Assembly: GCA_001858525.1 (NCBI GenBank)
Contig: LAPX01000005.1
Location: forward strand, 62,001-126,000
Length of the DNA stretch: 64,000 nt
Direction: 5' to 3'
From: Vampirovibrio chlorellavorus
Lineage (GTDB): Bacteria > Cyanobacteriota > Vampirovibrionia > Vampirovibrionales > Vampirovibrionaceae
Part shown: positions 41,569 to 50,984 of the stretch, in pieces
Layout of the letters: every line of letters starts with the position of its first letter
Position numbering within the stretch: the stretch's first letter is position 1
The notes under the pieces: generated by a model
The model's database searches: none
The model's input: the letters and a program-made list of their open reading frames with translations, nothing else
Told to the model about the DNA's origin: nothing
Translations under genes and position numbers: made by a program

Positions 41569-42315
41569 CTAGGGTTTTCCGCCGCAGCCTTTGCTCAATC
41601 GTGCTTGCACATCGCTGGCCTTGGGAGAACCCAGACTTTTTAATTTTTCCAACTGGGCTTTGGCGCGGGCCGTATTGCCCTGATTACAGTATTCAATGCC
41701 CAAAGCCACCCGGGAATTATCCAGGGCAGGATTGAGTTCCAGAGATTTTTCATATTCGGCAATGGCCAAATCGTGCTGGTTGGAGGATTGATAAGCCCAG
41801 GCCAAGGTGGCGTGGGGGTAAGGGTTTTTGGGATCCAGATCAATGGCCCGTTTGGCCTGCTCTTGAGAATCTCCCCAGCGTTGTTTTTCGGCGTAAACCC
41901 AGGCCAGGTTGGCATGGGCGCCGGCGTTATTCGGATCGAGAGCCAATGCGCTGATCAGATGGCTTTGGGCCTCGTCCCACATCTTTTGTTCAGCGTAGGC
42001 CCAGCCAATTTGCACGTGTCCCTGCACATTGCGGGCATCGGCAGCCAGAACGGTCTTGAATTCTTCAGTGGCTCCGGCCCAATCACCGGCTTTGGCTTTG
42101 CTATTACCAGCGTCCAGATGAGTTTTAATGAACTTTGCATCAGCCTTTCCGTCTGCGGGAAGGGTTGGAGTACTTGCGCTTTGGGAGGTTGCGCTTTTGT
42201 TTAAGAAGGGCAACTTTTCCAGAAGGTCGCAACCGCTGAAACTGGCACTGAGAAAAAGGGTAAAGAGGGCCAATAGGTAAGCGTGGCGCTTTTGCCATGT
42301 TTGCTTTAATGACAT
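41569..42315 (-). CDS. TPR-repeat lipoprotein
   Basis: 248 residues from ATG 42315. Signal peptide with lipobox SFSGC, so lipid-anchored and probably periplasmic. Residues ~70-245 form about five TPR units (GDWAGATEEFKTVLAADARN, DEAQSHLISALALDPNNAGA, DSQEQAKRAIDLDPKNPYP and so on), a scaffold for protein-protein contacts. Partner unknown. Terminal Cys-Gly-Gly-Lys-Pro is unusual. Confidence 0.8.
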   Translation of the reverse strand: MSLKQTWQKRHAYLLALFTLFLSASFSGCDLLEKLPFLNKSATSQSASTPTLPADGKADAKFIKTHLDAGNSKAKAGDWAGATEEFKTVLAADARNVQGHVQIGWAYAEQKMWDEAQSHLISALALDPNNAGAHANLAWVYAEKQRWGDSQEQAKRAIDLDPKNPYPHATLAWAYQSSNQHDLAIAEYEKSLELNPALDNSRVALGIEYCNQGNTARAKAQLEKLKSLGSPKASDVQARLSKGCGGKP

Positions 42316-42435
42316 TTCGGTCGATACTCCCAAACCACTTAAGGGAACAGGCCAACTTGGCAAAAACCGATGAACCTGACTCCGTATGACTAACTTTATT
42401 GTAGGGAATTTCCCAGGGTTTGCATAAAAAGAGTG

Positions 42436-43035
42436 CTAAAGTTCGTTTTTTCGGCGGAGAACAACAAGGCGTTCGATGCCACGGCGGTTGTTGGCAGGGG
42501 GCCGTTCCTCAACGGAAATAAGGTTGAAATCGTTTGAAAAGAGGGCTTTTACCTCCTCCAGTGTAGTGCTGAACGGTGGGCCATCCGGTTCTTCATGCTC
42601 CCAGAAAATGCCTATGAGATAGCCTTCCGGCTTGAGCAAGCGGGTTACTGTTTTAAGGTAATCTGGGCGCTGTTTGGGCAAAATGGCACAGAAGCAGGTA
42701 TGCTCCAAAACATAGTCAAACGGATGCGCATGGGGTGAGTCGGCATTGGCCAGCGTGAAAATGTCCACCTGCTGAAAATCAGCCCATTGGCTATAAAGCT
42801 GTCGAGCCTCCTGGACGGCGCTGGTCGCATAGTCGAATCCAGTGACCTGAAAGCCGTTTTTTCCAAACAGGGCGGCATCGTGACCACGTCCGGCTCCCAA
42901 TACGGCTATGGAGCCCGGTTTTAAAAATGCGGGGGGATTTTTGAGGAGTTCCACAAAATGCGGAGAGGGCCCCGCCAGATCCCAGCCTGTGTTTTGGCTA
43001 ATGTAGCGATTTTCCCAAAAATGAACATCCAGCAT
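42436..43035 (-). CDS. SAM-dependent methyltransferase, thiopurine methyltransferase (TPMT) family
   Basis: 199 residues from ATG 43035; the frame extends to 43248 but family members start near here. Seen: FWENRYISQNTGWDLAGPSP (family N-terminus), SAM site AVLGAGRGHDAALF, GFDYATSAV, and YVLEHTCFCAILP followed by the C-terminal strands. TPMT-fold enzymes methylate sulfur, selenium or tellurium, or halides; the substrate here is unknown. Cytoplasmic. Confidence 0.8.
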   Translation of the reverse strand: MLDVHFWENRYISQNTGWDLAGPSPHFVELLKNPPAFLKPGSIAVLGAGRGHDAALFGKNGFQVTGFDYATSAVQEARQLYSQWADFQQVDIFTLANADSPHAHPFDYVLEHTCFCAILPKQRPDYLKTVTRLLKPEGYLIGIFWEHEEPDGPPFSTTLEEVKALFSNDFNLISVEERPPANNRRGIERLVVLRRKNEL

Positions 43036-43151
43036 ACGGTCTGGTCTAACTCTCTGAATTGGGGCGGCGTGCTTTGACCGCCGGTAACTGCCTGAGGGTA
43101 GCGTTATTTTATCATTTAATCGCTGCGATGCCTTGAATACAGGGTCCAGAT

Positions 43152-43568
43152 TTAGCTGGAGCTTGAACTGGCCGGGCTCGCCGAGGGGGCTGGTTTCTTG
43201 TTGAGAAATTGGTAGCTGGCTGAAACAAAGTGCAGCAGTGCCAGGCAAAAGGCACCCGTGGCCACGGGGGGAATGGGCAACAGCATCACACCACCCACGC
43301 TATACCCTAAAGTCCACATCATGTTTTTCCGGGGCTGGTCAAACAGTTTTTGAATGATGGGCGGCGTTTTGGGAGCGTTAGTTTGATTTGCAGCCTGGCC
43401 GGTTGAGGACGTCTCAGAGTGTTTTCCCTGAAAGCGGACAGGCTGAGTGACCGGCCTATGTAGTGCAGGCGCAGCAGGGTAGTTCGGCATCTGTGTGTGC
43501 TTGAAAGCAGGCGATGCCGTTTTATGCTTAAAATCCAGTTGAGAACGAACGATTCCAATCCGAGTCAT
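43152..43568 (-). CDS. hypothetical protein with C-terminal membrane hairpin
   Basis: 138 residues. The first ~85 are Pro/Thr/Gln-rich and disordered, with PVRFQGK; then two hydrophobic segments (LGYSVGGVMLLPIPPVATGA and FCLALLHFVSASYQFL) and a Ser/Ala/Pro tail. No SD is clear and no family is recognised. It precedes the methyltransferase on the same strand. Confidence 0.5.
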   Translation of the reverse strand: MTRIGIVRSQLDFKHKTASPAFKHTQMPNYPAAPALHRPVTQPVRFQGKHSETSSTGQAANQTNAPKTPPIIQKLFDQPRKNMMWTLGYSVGGVMLLPIPPVATGAFCLALLHFVSASYQFLNKKPAPSASPASSSSS

Positions 43569-43747
43569 GGTGGAGATCTATACTTCTAAATTGTAAATGA
43601 AGCCACTTGAAAGGCTTAACAGAAGCCCTTACTTGAACCCTTCAAAAATACAACAAATAAGCGATTCTGACAAAAGCCTTGCCGCCAAGATGTTACAAAG
43701 GCTTAAAACAACGGCGGCAAAGGGCTTGAGCGGCAGGGGATCCGTCT

Positions 43748-43966
43748 TTATTGCTCTTTGCTTTTGAGAAAGGCGGCAAAGGCGATATCCATGAATCCTG
43801 CACCTACTAGGAAAATTCCTATAAATAGTGGATCGATGTTGCTTTCTTTAAACAAGGTTTTGGCCTGTGCCTGACAGATCAACATCCAGCTTCCCATTGC
43901 GAGTGGTAGTATCGAAATAGCCAGAAGTAAGGTGTAAGCGGGAATTTTTTTTTCGGGTTCGGGCAT
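43748..43966 (-). CDS. small two-helix membrane protein
   Basis: 72 residues with two transmembrane helices (YTLLLAISILPLAMGSWMLI and FIGIFLVGAGFMDIAFAAFL). AGGAGG lies just before the ATG, a strong signal for translation. It sits 41 bp downstream of the exosortase gene on the same strand and may belong to that unit. Function unknown. Confidence 0.6.
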   Translation of the reverse strand: MPEPEKKIPAYTLLLAISILPLAMGSWMLICQAQAKTLFKESNIDPLFIGIFLVGAGFMDIAFAAFLKSKEQ

Positions 43967-44007
43967 GGGTGTTCCTCCTAGTTCAATAATCAGTCATTTA
44001 ACAGTGT

Positions 44008-45528
44008 TTAGTCCAAGGTGTTTAATACCAATGTTGAGAAGCCTTGTAAGGTCTCAAGATCCTGTTGCTGTTGTTGTGTCGGGCTCTTGATGGGCAGGGG
44101 CATCGTCACCGTGACAATCTTCCAGTCAGACTGCGGTTTTCCAAAGCGGGATTGCAGCACGGCTTTATACCACTGCCACCGACTAGCCGTAATGCCGCTA
44201 TCCCATTGGTACCAGAGGGCCTCGTAATACAGCCTTCCCTCATACTCATACTGTATGACGGGAATGTGGTAAATCTGTTGATTTAAGTTCAGTTTTAACT
44301 GAGCCACCTGTTTGGGTTGAAGCCCTTGTCCCACAAGACATCCCCAAAAGTTATGAATATATTCAGGAGATTCACTTTGAAGCACGGTCAATAACAGCCG
44401 TTGGTTATTGCGATGATAAGCCCGGTTGATAATCTGGGCGCCTGCCAGTGATTTTTTCTCGGCTTCAGATAGCGCCAGTTCCGACCCTTGCCAGTTTGCC
44501 AATTGGTTGGGAACGGTTAAAGGCGTTTGCGTTGGATGCTTCAATGGCGGGTTTACAATCCAATGAAAAGCGATAACGCTGATGAGCACTAACGTCGTAA
44601 TTCCGGTAATGAGTCTGTTTTTGAAGGGGCTGGCCAGGGGAGCGGTTGGTGTGGTTTGGTTCTTTTTTTTAGGTGGAAGTACGGCTTTAATCCAGTGTCC
44701 ACTTTCCCAAATTAGATAAAACCCAATGGGCAACAGGACATAATCCAGATTGGTATGAATGGCCACGGCTTGATCGGCGGAGGCGAAATAGGCGACCAAT
44801 GCAGTCAGGCAAAGCCGAATGCTGTTTAAGAACAAGGCGAAAAGCAGGGAAAGGGGTATGAGTAAAGCCAACTCCAGTGTTTGAAGTCCCTCAAAGATCT
44901 GTTTGAGTAGGCCTGCAAAAATAAAACCGACCCAGCTCTGGATGCCACTGCAATCGGCAGTGATTTCAAAGGTTTCCCCTTTAATGTACATCATGTTCTG
45001 GTGGTAGGTTAAAGGAATAAACAAAGCGGAAAACTGGGTGGCCAGCCAGGTTGATATCAGTTGCAGGGGCAGACTGATAGCCGTGTGAATTTCCGCGTTC
45101 ACTACGGGGAGTAAAAAGGCTGAAAATAAAAAATACGGTAAACACTGTAAAAAGCGTCGAAAACCAAGTAGTGTCCAGCAGCAAAGCGCCAGAACACCCA
45201 AATAACTCATCCAATACAAGGATTTGACGTGTAAAAAATCAAACAGGACGTGAAACAGAAGTACACCGGATAACAAGGCAAGCCCTATCCAGCTGGTATT
45301 CAGGAGTGCTTGAAGTGAAAGTTCTTTCTCTTGATTGCGTTTGATAATACCAAACAGGGAAAACAGCAATACAAAGGCGCTTCCCAGTTGGATTAAATTG
45401 GAATCCAGCGGACGTTGCCACAGTGTTTGTACCCAGCTTGTCAGTACAGGCACGCTGAGAAGCAGCATCAGCACGGGCAGCAATAAGTATTGAATAGATA
45501 TATTTTTCTGAAATTCAGAAATTTTCAC
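44008..45528 (-). CDS. exosortase fused to an EpsI-type domain
   Basis: 506 residues from GTG. Residues 1-285: multi-pass exosortase with the three family catalytic residues in order, C193 in ADCSGIQSW, R238 in NSIRLCL and H258 in AIHTNLDY. Residues ~300-506: one membrane anchor, then an EpsI domain (NQLANWQGSELALS, HNFWGCLVGQGLQ, EGRLYYEALWYQWDSG). Exosortases cut PEP-CTERM-like tails of exported proteins; EpsI accompanies them in exopolysaccharide loci. Divergent from a tiny candidate substrate and next to the polysaccharide operon. Confidence 0.88.
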   Translation of the reverse strand: MKISEFQKNISIQYLLLPVLMLLLSVPVLTSWVQTLWQRPLDSNLIQLGSAFVLLFSLFGIIKRNQEKELSLQALLNTSWIGLALLSGVLLFHVLFDFLHVKSLYWMSYLGVLALCCWTLLGFRRFLQCLPYFLFSAFLLPVVNAEIHTAISLPLQLISTWLATQFSALFIPLTYHQNMMYIKGETFEITADCSGIQSWVGFIFAGLLKQIFEGLQTLELALLIPLSLLFALFLNSIRLCLTALVAYFASADQAVAIHTNLDYVLLPIGFYLIWESGHWIKAVLPPKKKNQTTPTAPLASPFKNRLITGITTLVLISVIAFHWIVNPPLKHPTQTPLTVPNQLANWQGSELALSEAEKKSLAGAQIINRAYHRNNQRLLLTVLQSESPEYIHNFWGCLVGQGLQPKQVAQLKLNLNQQIYHIPVIQYEYEGRLYYEALWYQWDSGITASRWQWYKAVLQSRFGKPQSDWKIVTVTMPLPIKSPTQQQQQDLETLQGFSTLVLNTLD

Positions 45529-45617
45529 AGGGCGGATTCTCTGGATGGTTTCATAAGGGCTAGAGCGCCTTTCAAAGGAAAGAGGGGTTCTGATTTATAG
45601 TAAATTCTTAAAAAAGG

Positions 45618-45647
45618 TTGACATTTATAAAAACATCGATCAACATT
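45618..45647 (+). promoter_or_regulatory. candidate promoter for the sorted small protein
   Basis: Consensus TTGACA (45618-45623) with weak -10 candidates CAACAT/AACATT 17-18 bases on. The 170-bp interval also serves the divergent exosortase gene. Confidence 0.35.
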
Positions 45648-45698
45648 CAGATGAGGGACTCTTTCTCTCAGGCGACGTAAGAATGGAGAGACATTGCT

Positions 45699-45929
45699 GT
45701 GAACCAACTCTTGAGGCATGGAAATTTGCTGTGGGCAGTGACAGCGCTACTGATTAGCGTGTTTGCCCTCAGTGCCGATGCTGCACCTGGTAATGGAAAT
45801 GGTAACGGAAATGGCAGCGACAACGGAAATGGCCCTAAAAAGACCCCCGGTCTGGCATTGGTTGCCATCGCCGCTTTATCATCCGCCAGTTATACGGGTT
45901 ATAAACGGTTAAAAAACAAAGCGAACTAA
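45699..45929 (+). CDS. tiny exported Gly/Asn-rich protein with PEP-CTERM-like sorting tail
   Basis: 76 residues from GTG with GGAGAG upstream. Signal peptide 1-28; GNGNGNGNG-type repeat 30-45; then KKTPGLALVAIAALSSASY (tripartite: short Pro-Gly motif, hydrophobic helix) and basic tail KRLKNKAN. This is the architecture of exosortase substrates, with TPG in place of PEP. After processing only ~20 Gly/Asn/Asp residues would remain, too small to be an enzyme; a surface or polysaccharide-linked peptide is likely. Divergent from the exosortase gene. Confidence 0.7.
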   Translation: MNQLLRHGNLLWAVTALLISVFALSADAAPGNGNGNGNGSDNGNGPKKTPGLALVAIAALSSASYTGYKRLKNKAN

Positions 45930-45941
45930 CAAAAAAAGTTC

Positions 45942-46039
45942 TTACGCGTTATGGCGTAACATCCTTTATTTAAAGGATAAAGTCTGCCTCTCCTTAAGAC
46001 TAATATGAACATGACCGGTTGGGATCGGTGATTGACCGA
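45942..46039. other. cluster of three small hairpins before the exopolysaccharide operon
   Basis: TTACGC/GCGTAA (45942-45947 with 45954-45959), ATCCTTT/AAAGGAT (45961-45967 with 45972-45978) and TCGGT/ACCGA (46025-46029 with 46035-46039). The first two could end the small-protein transcript; the third may be an operator. No gene in this interval. Confidence 0.35.
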
Positions 46040-46125
46040 ACAACTTTCTATGGCCTGATGAGGTTGTAGCTCGTTTCTTCCCAAACGAAGGGTTCAAATT
46101 GGTCTTTTGGGAGAGCTGGACAGTC

Positions 46126-48180
46126 ATGGACTCCATTTTTCTGGTTCTAAAGCGTCATCGCTGGCTGGCTACAGCAGTATTTTGCTTCTCGTTTCTGATT
46201 GTCATGCTGGTTCACTTTTTGAGTGCTCCCGTCTATGAGGTGAAATCCAGCGTTTATATTCAGCGAAAAATTCCAAACCAGTACCAGGCTTACGAATATG
46301 ATGATACGTTGGACCATATCCGGATTTTAAAGTCCAATCTGGTTATCGACAAAGTTGTGAGTCGACTGAAAAAGGAGTTTCCCAGCCGCAAGGATTTGAC
46401 TCAAAGCTTGTTGCTGAAACGTCTGAGAGCGGATAGTAATGTGAGTACAGAGCTGAATCAGGTCACCAAAGTGGTTGATCTGTATTTTCAGGATACGTCA
46501 GCGCATTTTGCCAAAAAAGTGCTGGACCACACTCTGAAATCCTATGAAGAGGCACTGGAGTATATTGCGCAGGAAACCCGCTTAAAGGGAATCGGATTTC
46601 TGAAGGCGCGTCTCGCTGAGGTGCAGAAAAATCGCCAGCAGTTGGCCGAAAACCTGAAGCAAGTGGAAACCTCCAGTGGCACGACTGATATTAATCTGAA
46701 AAACTCTGAGCTGTTTAAACTAAAGAGCAGTTTCACCCAGTTGTTGGGTACAACCAGCGCGGAAATTCAGGCCACGGAGAAGCAAATTACGCATTTGGAA
46801 AAAATATTGGGTTTGACACCCTTGCAGGTGCAGCGTTTGGTCAGTATTAAGAGTGATCCAAAGTTGGAGATCTGGCAAAAGCAATTGGCCATAGAAAAGG
46901 GAGAGCTGGCCAAGCTGAAATCGGCGTTTACAGATACTTACCCGATGGTGCTTGAGAAAGAGGATGTGGTTTATCGGCTGGAGCGTTTAATTAGTCAGCG
47001 AATTCAAACCAGTTACAGCCAAAATATTCATCCCGCGTCTCTGGTGGGAGAGGACAAAGCCTTTAGCGATTTGGACGTGACTTTTGGCAAGCAGTTGATT
47101 GAGTTGACCACCCAGCGGGCGGCTTTACTTCAACAGCAGTCTTATTATGAGAGTTATTTATCCCAGCTTGATGGTGGCTTTAAAGAAGTCGCTTTTGAGA
47201 AAAAGGATATGGATGACTTGCAATTGGCTTTGGATGCTCTGAAAAGCGAAGAGGAAAAACTTCAGAATAAAATTCAGGAAACCATTATGGAGCAAGCTAG
47301 TTTGCTTAATTTAGGGGCCTTTGTGGTTTTAAGCCCTCCGGTTGAGCCTCAAAAAGGCGATGCCGTCTTCCCCATCTCTTTGAAAACCACTTTACTGTTG
47401 GGGGGCATTGCCAGTTTTGTTTTGGCCCTGTCTAGTGTTGTGATTGCTGAATTCCTGGACCCCAGGATTCCATTGCTGGAGAGACCAGGCATAGCATTGG
47501 GACGTTTCTCTGGCCGTTCACATCGAACCACAGAAAAGTTGTATGAAGAGCTCACTCTCCTTTGTCAGAGCATGTCCCTTCAGATTCGAAAACGAAACCT
47601 GCAGACCCTGTTTTTTATCTCACTGTTTGCGGGTGAGGATGCTCAATGTGCATTGCCCATTTATGCTGAAGCATCCAGTAAAAAGCCTGAGGCTTTTTGG
47701 CATGCGGGCAATATAGCAGGCGTTCTGGCTGGATTATACGCCTTTAAACATCCTGAACTGAAAATTCTATATTTTACGCAACGTTCAGCCGAACTGGATG
47801 GCGCGCTTTTGTTTAATCCGTTCCGAAATAAAACATTGGTGCTGAAACTGGGACGGTTGGAGCTGTATCGCTCTTGCAATCAGGATAACTTGTACTTGCT
47901 TCTTAGTGAAACTCTGGATGAAGGAACACTGGATCCGTACTTCTTAAAAAGCTTACGGGAGCAGCAAGGCTTTCAAGTGATCTTTTTACACCAGCTGATG
48001 CCCGCTAAAGACGGCGATCATCAAAGTGTCCTGCTACAGAATCGGGCGACCTTGATTCAGGATATCGCCGATGGGGTCATTCTGGGGCTTTCAAAATCTG
48101 GCAGTGATGTCCGCCAATTGCATTTTCTGGAGTCATCGATTCAGCCTGAGCAAATTCTCGGGAATATTGTATTTCCTTAA
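46126..48180 (+). CDS. Wzz-type polysaccharide chain-length protein with kinase-like domain lacking a P-loop
   Basis: 684 residues from ATG 46126. N-terminal transmembrane helix (WLATAVFCFSFLIVMLVHFL) and Wzz segment (VYEVKSSVYIQRKIPN), a long coiled coil of ~250 residues, a second membrane helix (LLGGIASFVLALSSVVIAEF). A cytoplasmic domain of ~200 residues stands where tyrosine autokinases have their P-loop. That domain has no GxxGxGK Walker A. Likely controls polymer length; the last domain may be a degenerate regulator. First gene of the operon. Confidence 0.8.
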   Translation: MDSIFLVLKRHRWLATAVFCFSFLIVMLVHFLSAPVYEVKSSVYIQRKIPNQYQAYEYDDTLDHIRILKSNLVIDKVVSRLKKEFPSRKDLTQSLLLKRLRADSNVSTELNQVTKVVDLYFQDTSAHFAKKVLDHTLKSYEEALEYIAQETRLKGIGFLKARLAEVQKNRQQLAENLKQVETSSGTTDINLKNSELFKLKSSFTQLLGTTSAEIQATEKQITHLEKILGLTPLQVQRLVSIKSDPKLEIWQKQLAIEKGELAKLKSAFTDTYPMVLEKEDVVYRLERLISQRIQTSYSQNIHPASLVGEDKAFSDLDVTFGKQLIELTTQRAALLQQQSYYESYLSQLDGGFKEVAFEKKDMDDLQLALDALKSEEEKLQNKIQETIMEQASLLNLGAFVVLSPPVEPQKGDAVFPISLKTTLLLGGIASFVLALSSVVIAEFLDPRIPLLERPGIALGRFSGRSHRTTEKLYEELTLLCQSMSLQIRKRNLQTLFFISLFAGEDAQCALPIYAEASSKKPEAFWHAGNIAGVLAGLYAFKHPELKILYFTQRSAELDGALLFNPFRNKTLVLKLGRLELYRSCNQDNLYLLLSETLDEGTLDPYFLKSLREQQGFQVIFLHQLMPAKDGDHQSVLLQNRATLIQDIADGVILGLSKSGSDVRQLHFLESSIQPEQILGNIVFP

Positions 48181-48198
48181 ATAGAGCTGGAAAAAATA

Positions 48199-49542
48199 AT
48201 GCCTTTGATTGAAAAAAAGCACACTCAAAAATCAATAACCATTGTTTGTCTGCTTGGTCTGATGGTGTTTTCCAGCATTCAAATGGTCTTGGCCGTGGAG
48301 AGTACACAACCCAGTACCAATGGGCCCTCCCCCATGGCGTTTTCCTCAGGACAACCGACTCGCAGTCCGGTGCCCTTTGTGCTGAATTCCTTGAAAAGCA
48401 CCTCATCAGTTGTACTGACGGAGAAAGATTTTTCAGCGTGGTGGACACACTTTTTGTCTCAAAATCTAAAGCCTTCTTCGGAAGGCACGCTGGAAAGTGC
48501 GAAGGCTGCGCCAGAAAGCACTCCGTCAGAGGATGGTTTTCATCCGGTTTCGCTCAATAAAAATGAGACTCGTCCTCTAAGAGCCCAAGCTCAGTGGCTG
48601 GACTATCATTTAAAGCCGGGAGATGTTATTTCTTTGCAGGTACTCAGTCATCCGGAGTTTTCTCTCAGGAATATTTTAATTGCACCGGATGGTACCATTG
48701 CTTTGCCGTTGTTAGGCAAAGTCACGGTCGCCAATCACAGTGTTGAAAGTTTGACTGACGTCTTAACTGAGGGTTTTGCCAAGTCTTTGCGTCATCCTGA
48801 TGTAACCGTGTCATTAGACAAAATTGCCCCGCGGCGCGTTTATGTTTTGGGGGCGGTCAAAAAGCCCGGGTTATATTTACTGGACGGTCAGGATAATTCT
48901 CTGATCACACCGGCAGGGGTGAATCCAGCCAAGCTGGACTACCATCTCAGTACGGCACTTGTTAAAGCGGGTGGCTTGCTGGCCGATGCGGATTTGGCTC
49001 ATGTGAAAGTCTTTAACCTGAACCAGGCTTCCTGTCTTGAGGCCAATATTGTGGAATTACTGGCCTACGGAGCCTTGCCCAATGATGTGTCTCTGGATTT
49101 GGAGGATGTTATCTATGTCCCGCGTCTTGAGGATGCCCAGTGGAATCACCCTGAGGTGCTAAAACTATTGGCCAATAGCAATTTGGGTCAGGACACCTAT
49201 CCAATTCGTGTCTATGGTTATGTGGCCCGTCCCGATGTTTACCAGTTAAGTCCCACCGAAATGACGTTACAGAGTGTGCTGGCAAAGGCTGGGCTTGATA
49301 TTGACAAGGCCCAACCCAAACACATTATTGTTGCCAGAACGCTACCCAATCAACAAATGCTCGCTTTAAAAGTGGATGCCACCAAAAAGGATATGATTCT
49401 GTTTCCCAACGATTCGGTCATTGTGTCTAAAAGCAACTGGAAGCATTGGACCAAGTCTGCTTTCGGAGCTGCTGCAGCCATTACTCTGCCTGCTGCCAAT
49501 ATCAAATACATTCTGGATAATACCAACGCTATCACGCCATGA
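48199..49542 (+). CDS. Wza-type outer-membrane polysaccharide export protein
   Basis: 447 residues with an N-terminal signal-like helix (IVCLLGLMVFSSIQMVLAV) but no lipobox Cys. Residues ~135-235: Poly_export domain (LKPGDVISLQVLSHPEFSLR, DGTIALPLLGKVTV), then SLBB domains (RRVYVLGAVKKPGLY; YGYVARPDVYQLSPTEMTLQ). A terminal hydrophobic stretch follows. Forms the export channel for exopolysaccharide with the upstream Wzz. ATGA overlap with the next gene. Confidence 0.88.
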   Translation: MPLIEKKHTQKSITIVCLLGLMVFSSIQMVLAVESTQPSTNGPSPMAFSSGQPTRSPVPFVLNSLKSTSSVVLTEKDFSAWWTHFLSQNLKPSSEGTLESAKAAPESTPSEDGFHPVSLNKNETRPLRAQAQWLDYHLKPGDVISLQVLSHPEFSLRNILIAPDGTIALPLLGKVTVANHSVESLTDVLTEGFAKSLRHPDVTVSLDKIAPRRVYVLGAVKKPGLYLLDGQDNSLITPAGVNPAKLDYHLSTALVKAGGLLADADLAHVKVFNLNQASCLEANIVELLAYGALPNDVSLDLEDVIYVPRLEDAQWNHPEVLKLLANSNLGQDTYPIRVYGYVARPDVYQLSPTEMTLQSVLAKAGLDIDKAQPKHIIVARTLPNQQMLALKVDATKKDMILFPNDSVIVSKSNWKHWTKSAFGAAAAITLPAANIKYILDNTNAITP

Positions 49543-50984
49543 TTCATCCGCATTACCTACCGAGATCGACTTTCAATTCTTTGACATTATTTGCCATTTT
49601 GGCCGTGGTGATTGTCTTGCTTTGGACTGTTTTTTTTCAGTCCGCATTTTTGATTCAAGCCTTGGGACTGCCACACAAAATTCATCTTGTTCTTGGTTTT
49701 GTGTTGCCACTTGTGCCGTTATTCTGGTTTTTGAGCTGGAATAATAGTCGACTGTGTCTGGTTATTTATACGTTTCTCATTTTTTTTGGAGACGCTTTTT
49801 CGGCGTTGTGCGCACCGGCCCTGATTGCTGCCACCCTGCCCAACTGCATTCATTTAATGCTGCGATGGCGAACCACACGGCTACGCTGGTTGGTGGCGCC
49901 TTTGTTGCTATTGGGATTTATCTACTTTTTTGTGTCCATTGCCATGGGGTCGGTTGAAATCCCCGTTCAGCTGACCAATCGGATGCAATTTGATCCGGGG
50001 TTTCCAGCGTTGTCTTTAGGCTGGGGCTCTTCGCTGCTGGGATTTACCATTGTCTATCCCCTCATTTATATTCCCTGCTTGCTTTATGATCTCAGTTTCA
50101 ACCATCCTGTTTTCTTAAAGCGTTTTCTGTTGTGCTTGAGTGTGGTATTTAATGGCATCCTGTTGTACGGGGTACTTCAGTTTATACAGGCAGGGGGAAT
50201 GATTCGGGTCTCTTCCATTATGCGTTTACCCACACGCCTAGGGCCATTTATTGTGGTCTTTCTGACGTTTATTTGTACCCAGTTGGCGTTAGCAAAAGGC
50301 AAAATAAAGCTCTACTGGATCGCTTCACTCATATTGAGCCTGGTGGTTTTGGGGATGACCCAGACCCGAATTGCCATTGTGGCACTGTTTTTATTGATGA
50401 TGATGACAGTTGTGTCACTATTTGTCACTAAAAGCTGGCAGCAACTCAGGAATTTTCTTTTGGGAGGCTTGCTTATTTTAGTGCCCGTGGGGCTGTTGTT
50501 ACTACTAACGCCAGACTTGGGAGAACGATTTTCCTCCAGTCAAATTGAGTCGGGCAATGATAGTCGAGAAAAAATCATTCAGGATTATCAAGCCGGTATT
50601 AATCTGGAAAATGTGACGACGTTTCAGAAAACAGCCCGGTTTTTGTTTGGGTATGGCATGTTTCGAGAGCGTCAATTGGCCCACTTTAACCTGCACGATA
50701 CGCTGGCTTGCGCGTTATCTGTATTTGGCCTGATAGGGACTATTTTGTATTACATTCCGTATCTGCTGATTACCGCCGTGTTTCTGTTTAAGACTTTGAC
50801 CACACCCGGTTTGTCTCGCAATATTTGCTATGCCATGGCTTGCTCTGCTTTTTTGGTTTTTTTCCTCACGGGGGCATTCCATAATAAACTGTACTCACCC
50901 ATTGAGACCGCTTACATTTGGTTGGTGGCAGGCTTTGTAATGTATCAGGATTTGCCAGTTCTATTGGCTGGGAGGAAGCCATGA
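49539..50984 (+). CDS. O-antigen ligase/polymerase-like membrane protein
   Basis: 481 residues, about 12 transmembrane segments. A large periplasmic loop (around FSSSQIESGNDSREKIIQDY) is followed by a C-terminal helix pair, as in WaaL/Wzy-like proteins. TQTRIAIVALFLL contains the conserved Arg of this superfamily. Expected to polymerise lipid-linked repeat units or ligate them. Starts in the Wza stop codon and ends in an ATGA with the glycosyltransferase. Confidence 0.78.
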   Translation: MIHPHYLPRSTFNSLTLFAILAVVIVLLWTVFFQSAFLIQALGLPHKIHLVLGFVLPLVPLFWFLSWNNSRLCLVIYTFLIFFGDAFSALCAPALIAATLPNCIHLMLRWRTTRLRWLVAPLLLLGFIYFFVSIAMGSVEIPVQLTNRMQFDPGFPALSLGWGSSLLGFTIVYPLIYIPCLLYDLSFNHPVFLKRFLLCLSVVFNGILLYGVLQFIQAGGMIRVSSIMRLPTRLGPFIVVFLTFICTQLALAKGKIKLYWIASLILSLVVLGMTQTRIAIVALFLLMMMTVVSLFVTKSWQQLRNFLLGGLLILVPVGLLLLLTPDLGERFSSSQIESGNDSREKIIQDYQAGINLENVTTFQKTARFLFGYGMFRERQLAHFNLHDTLACALSVFGLIGTILYYIPYLLITAVFLFKTLTTPGLSRNICYAMACSAFLVFFLTGAFHNKLYSPIETAYIWLVAGFVMYQDLPVLLAGRKP

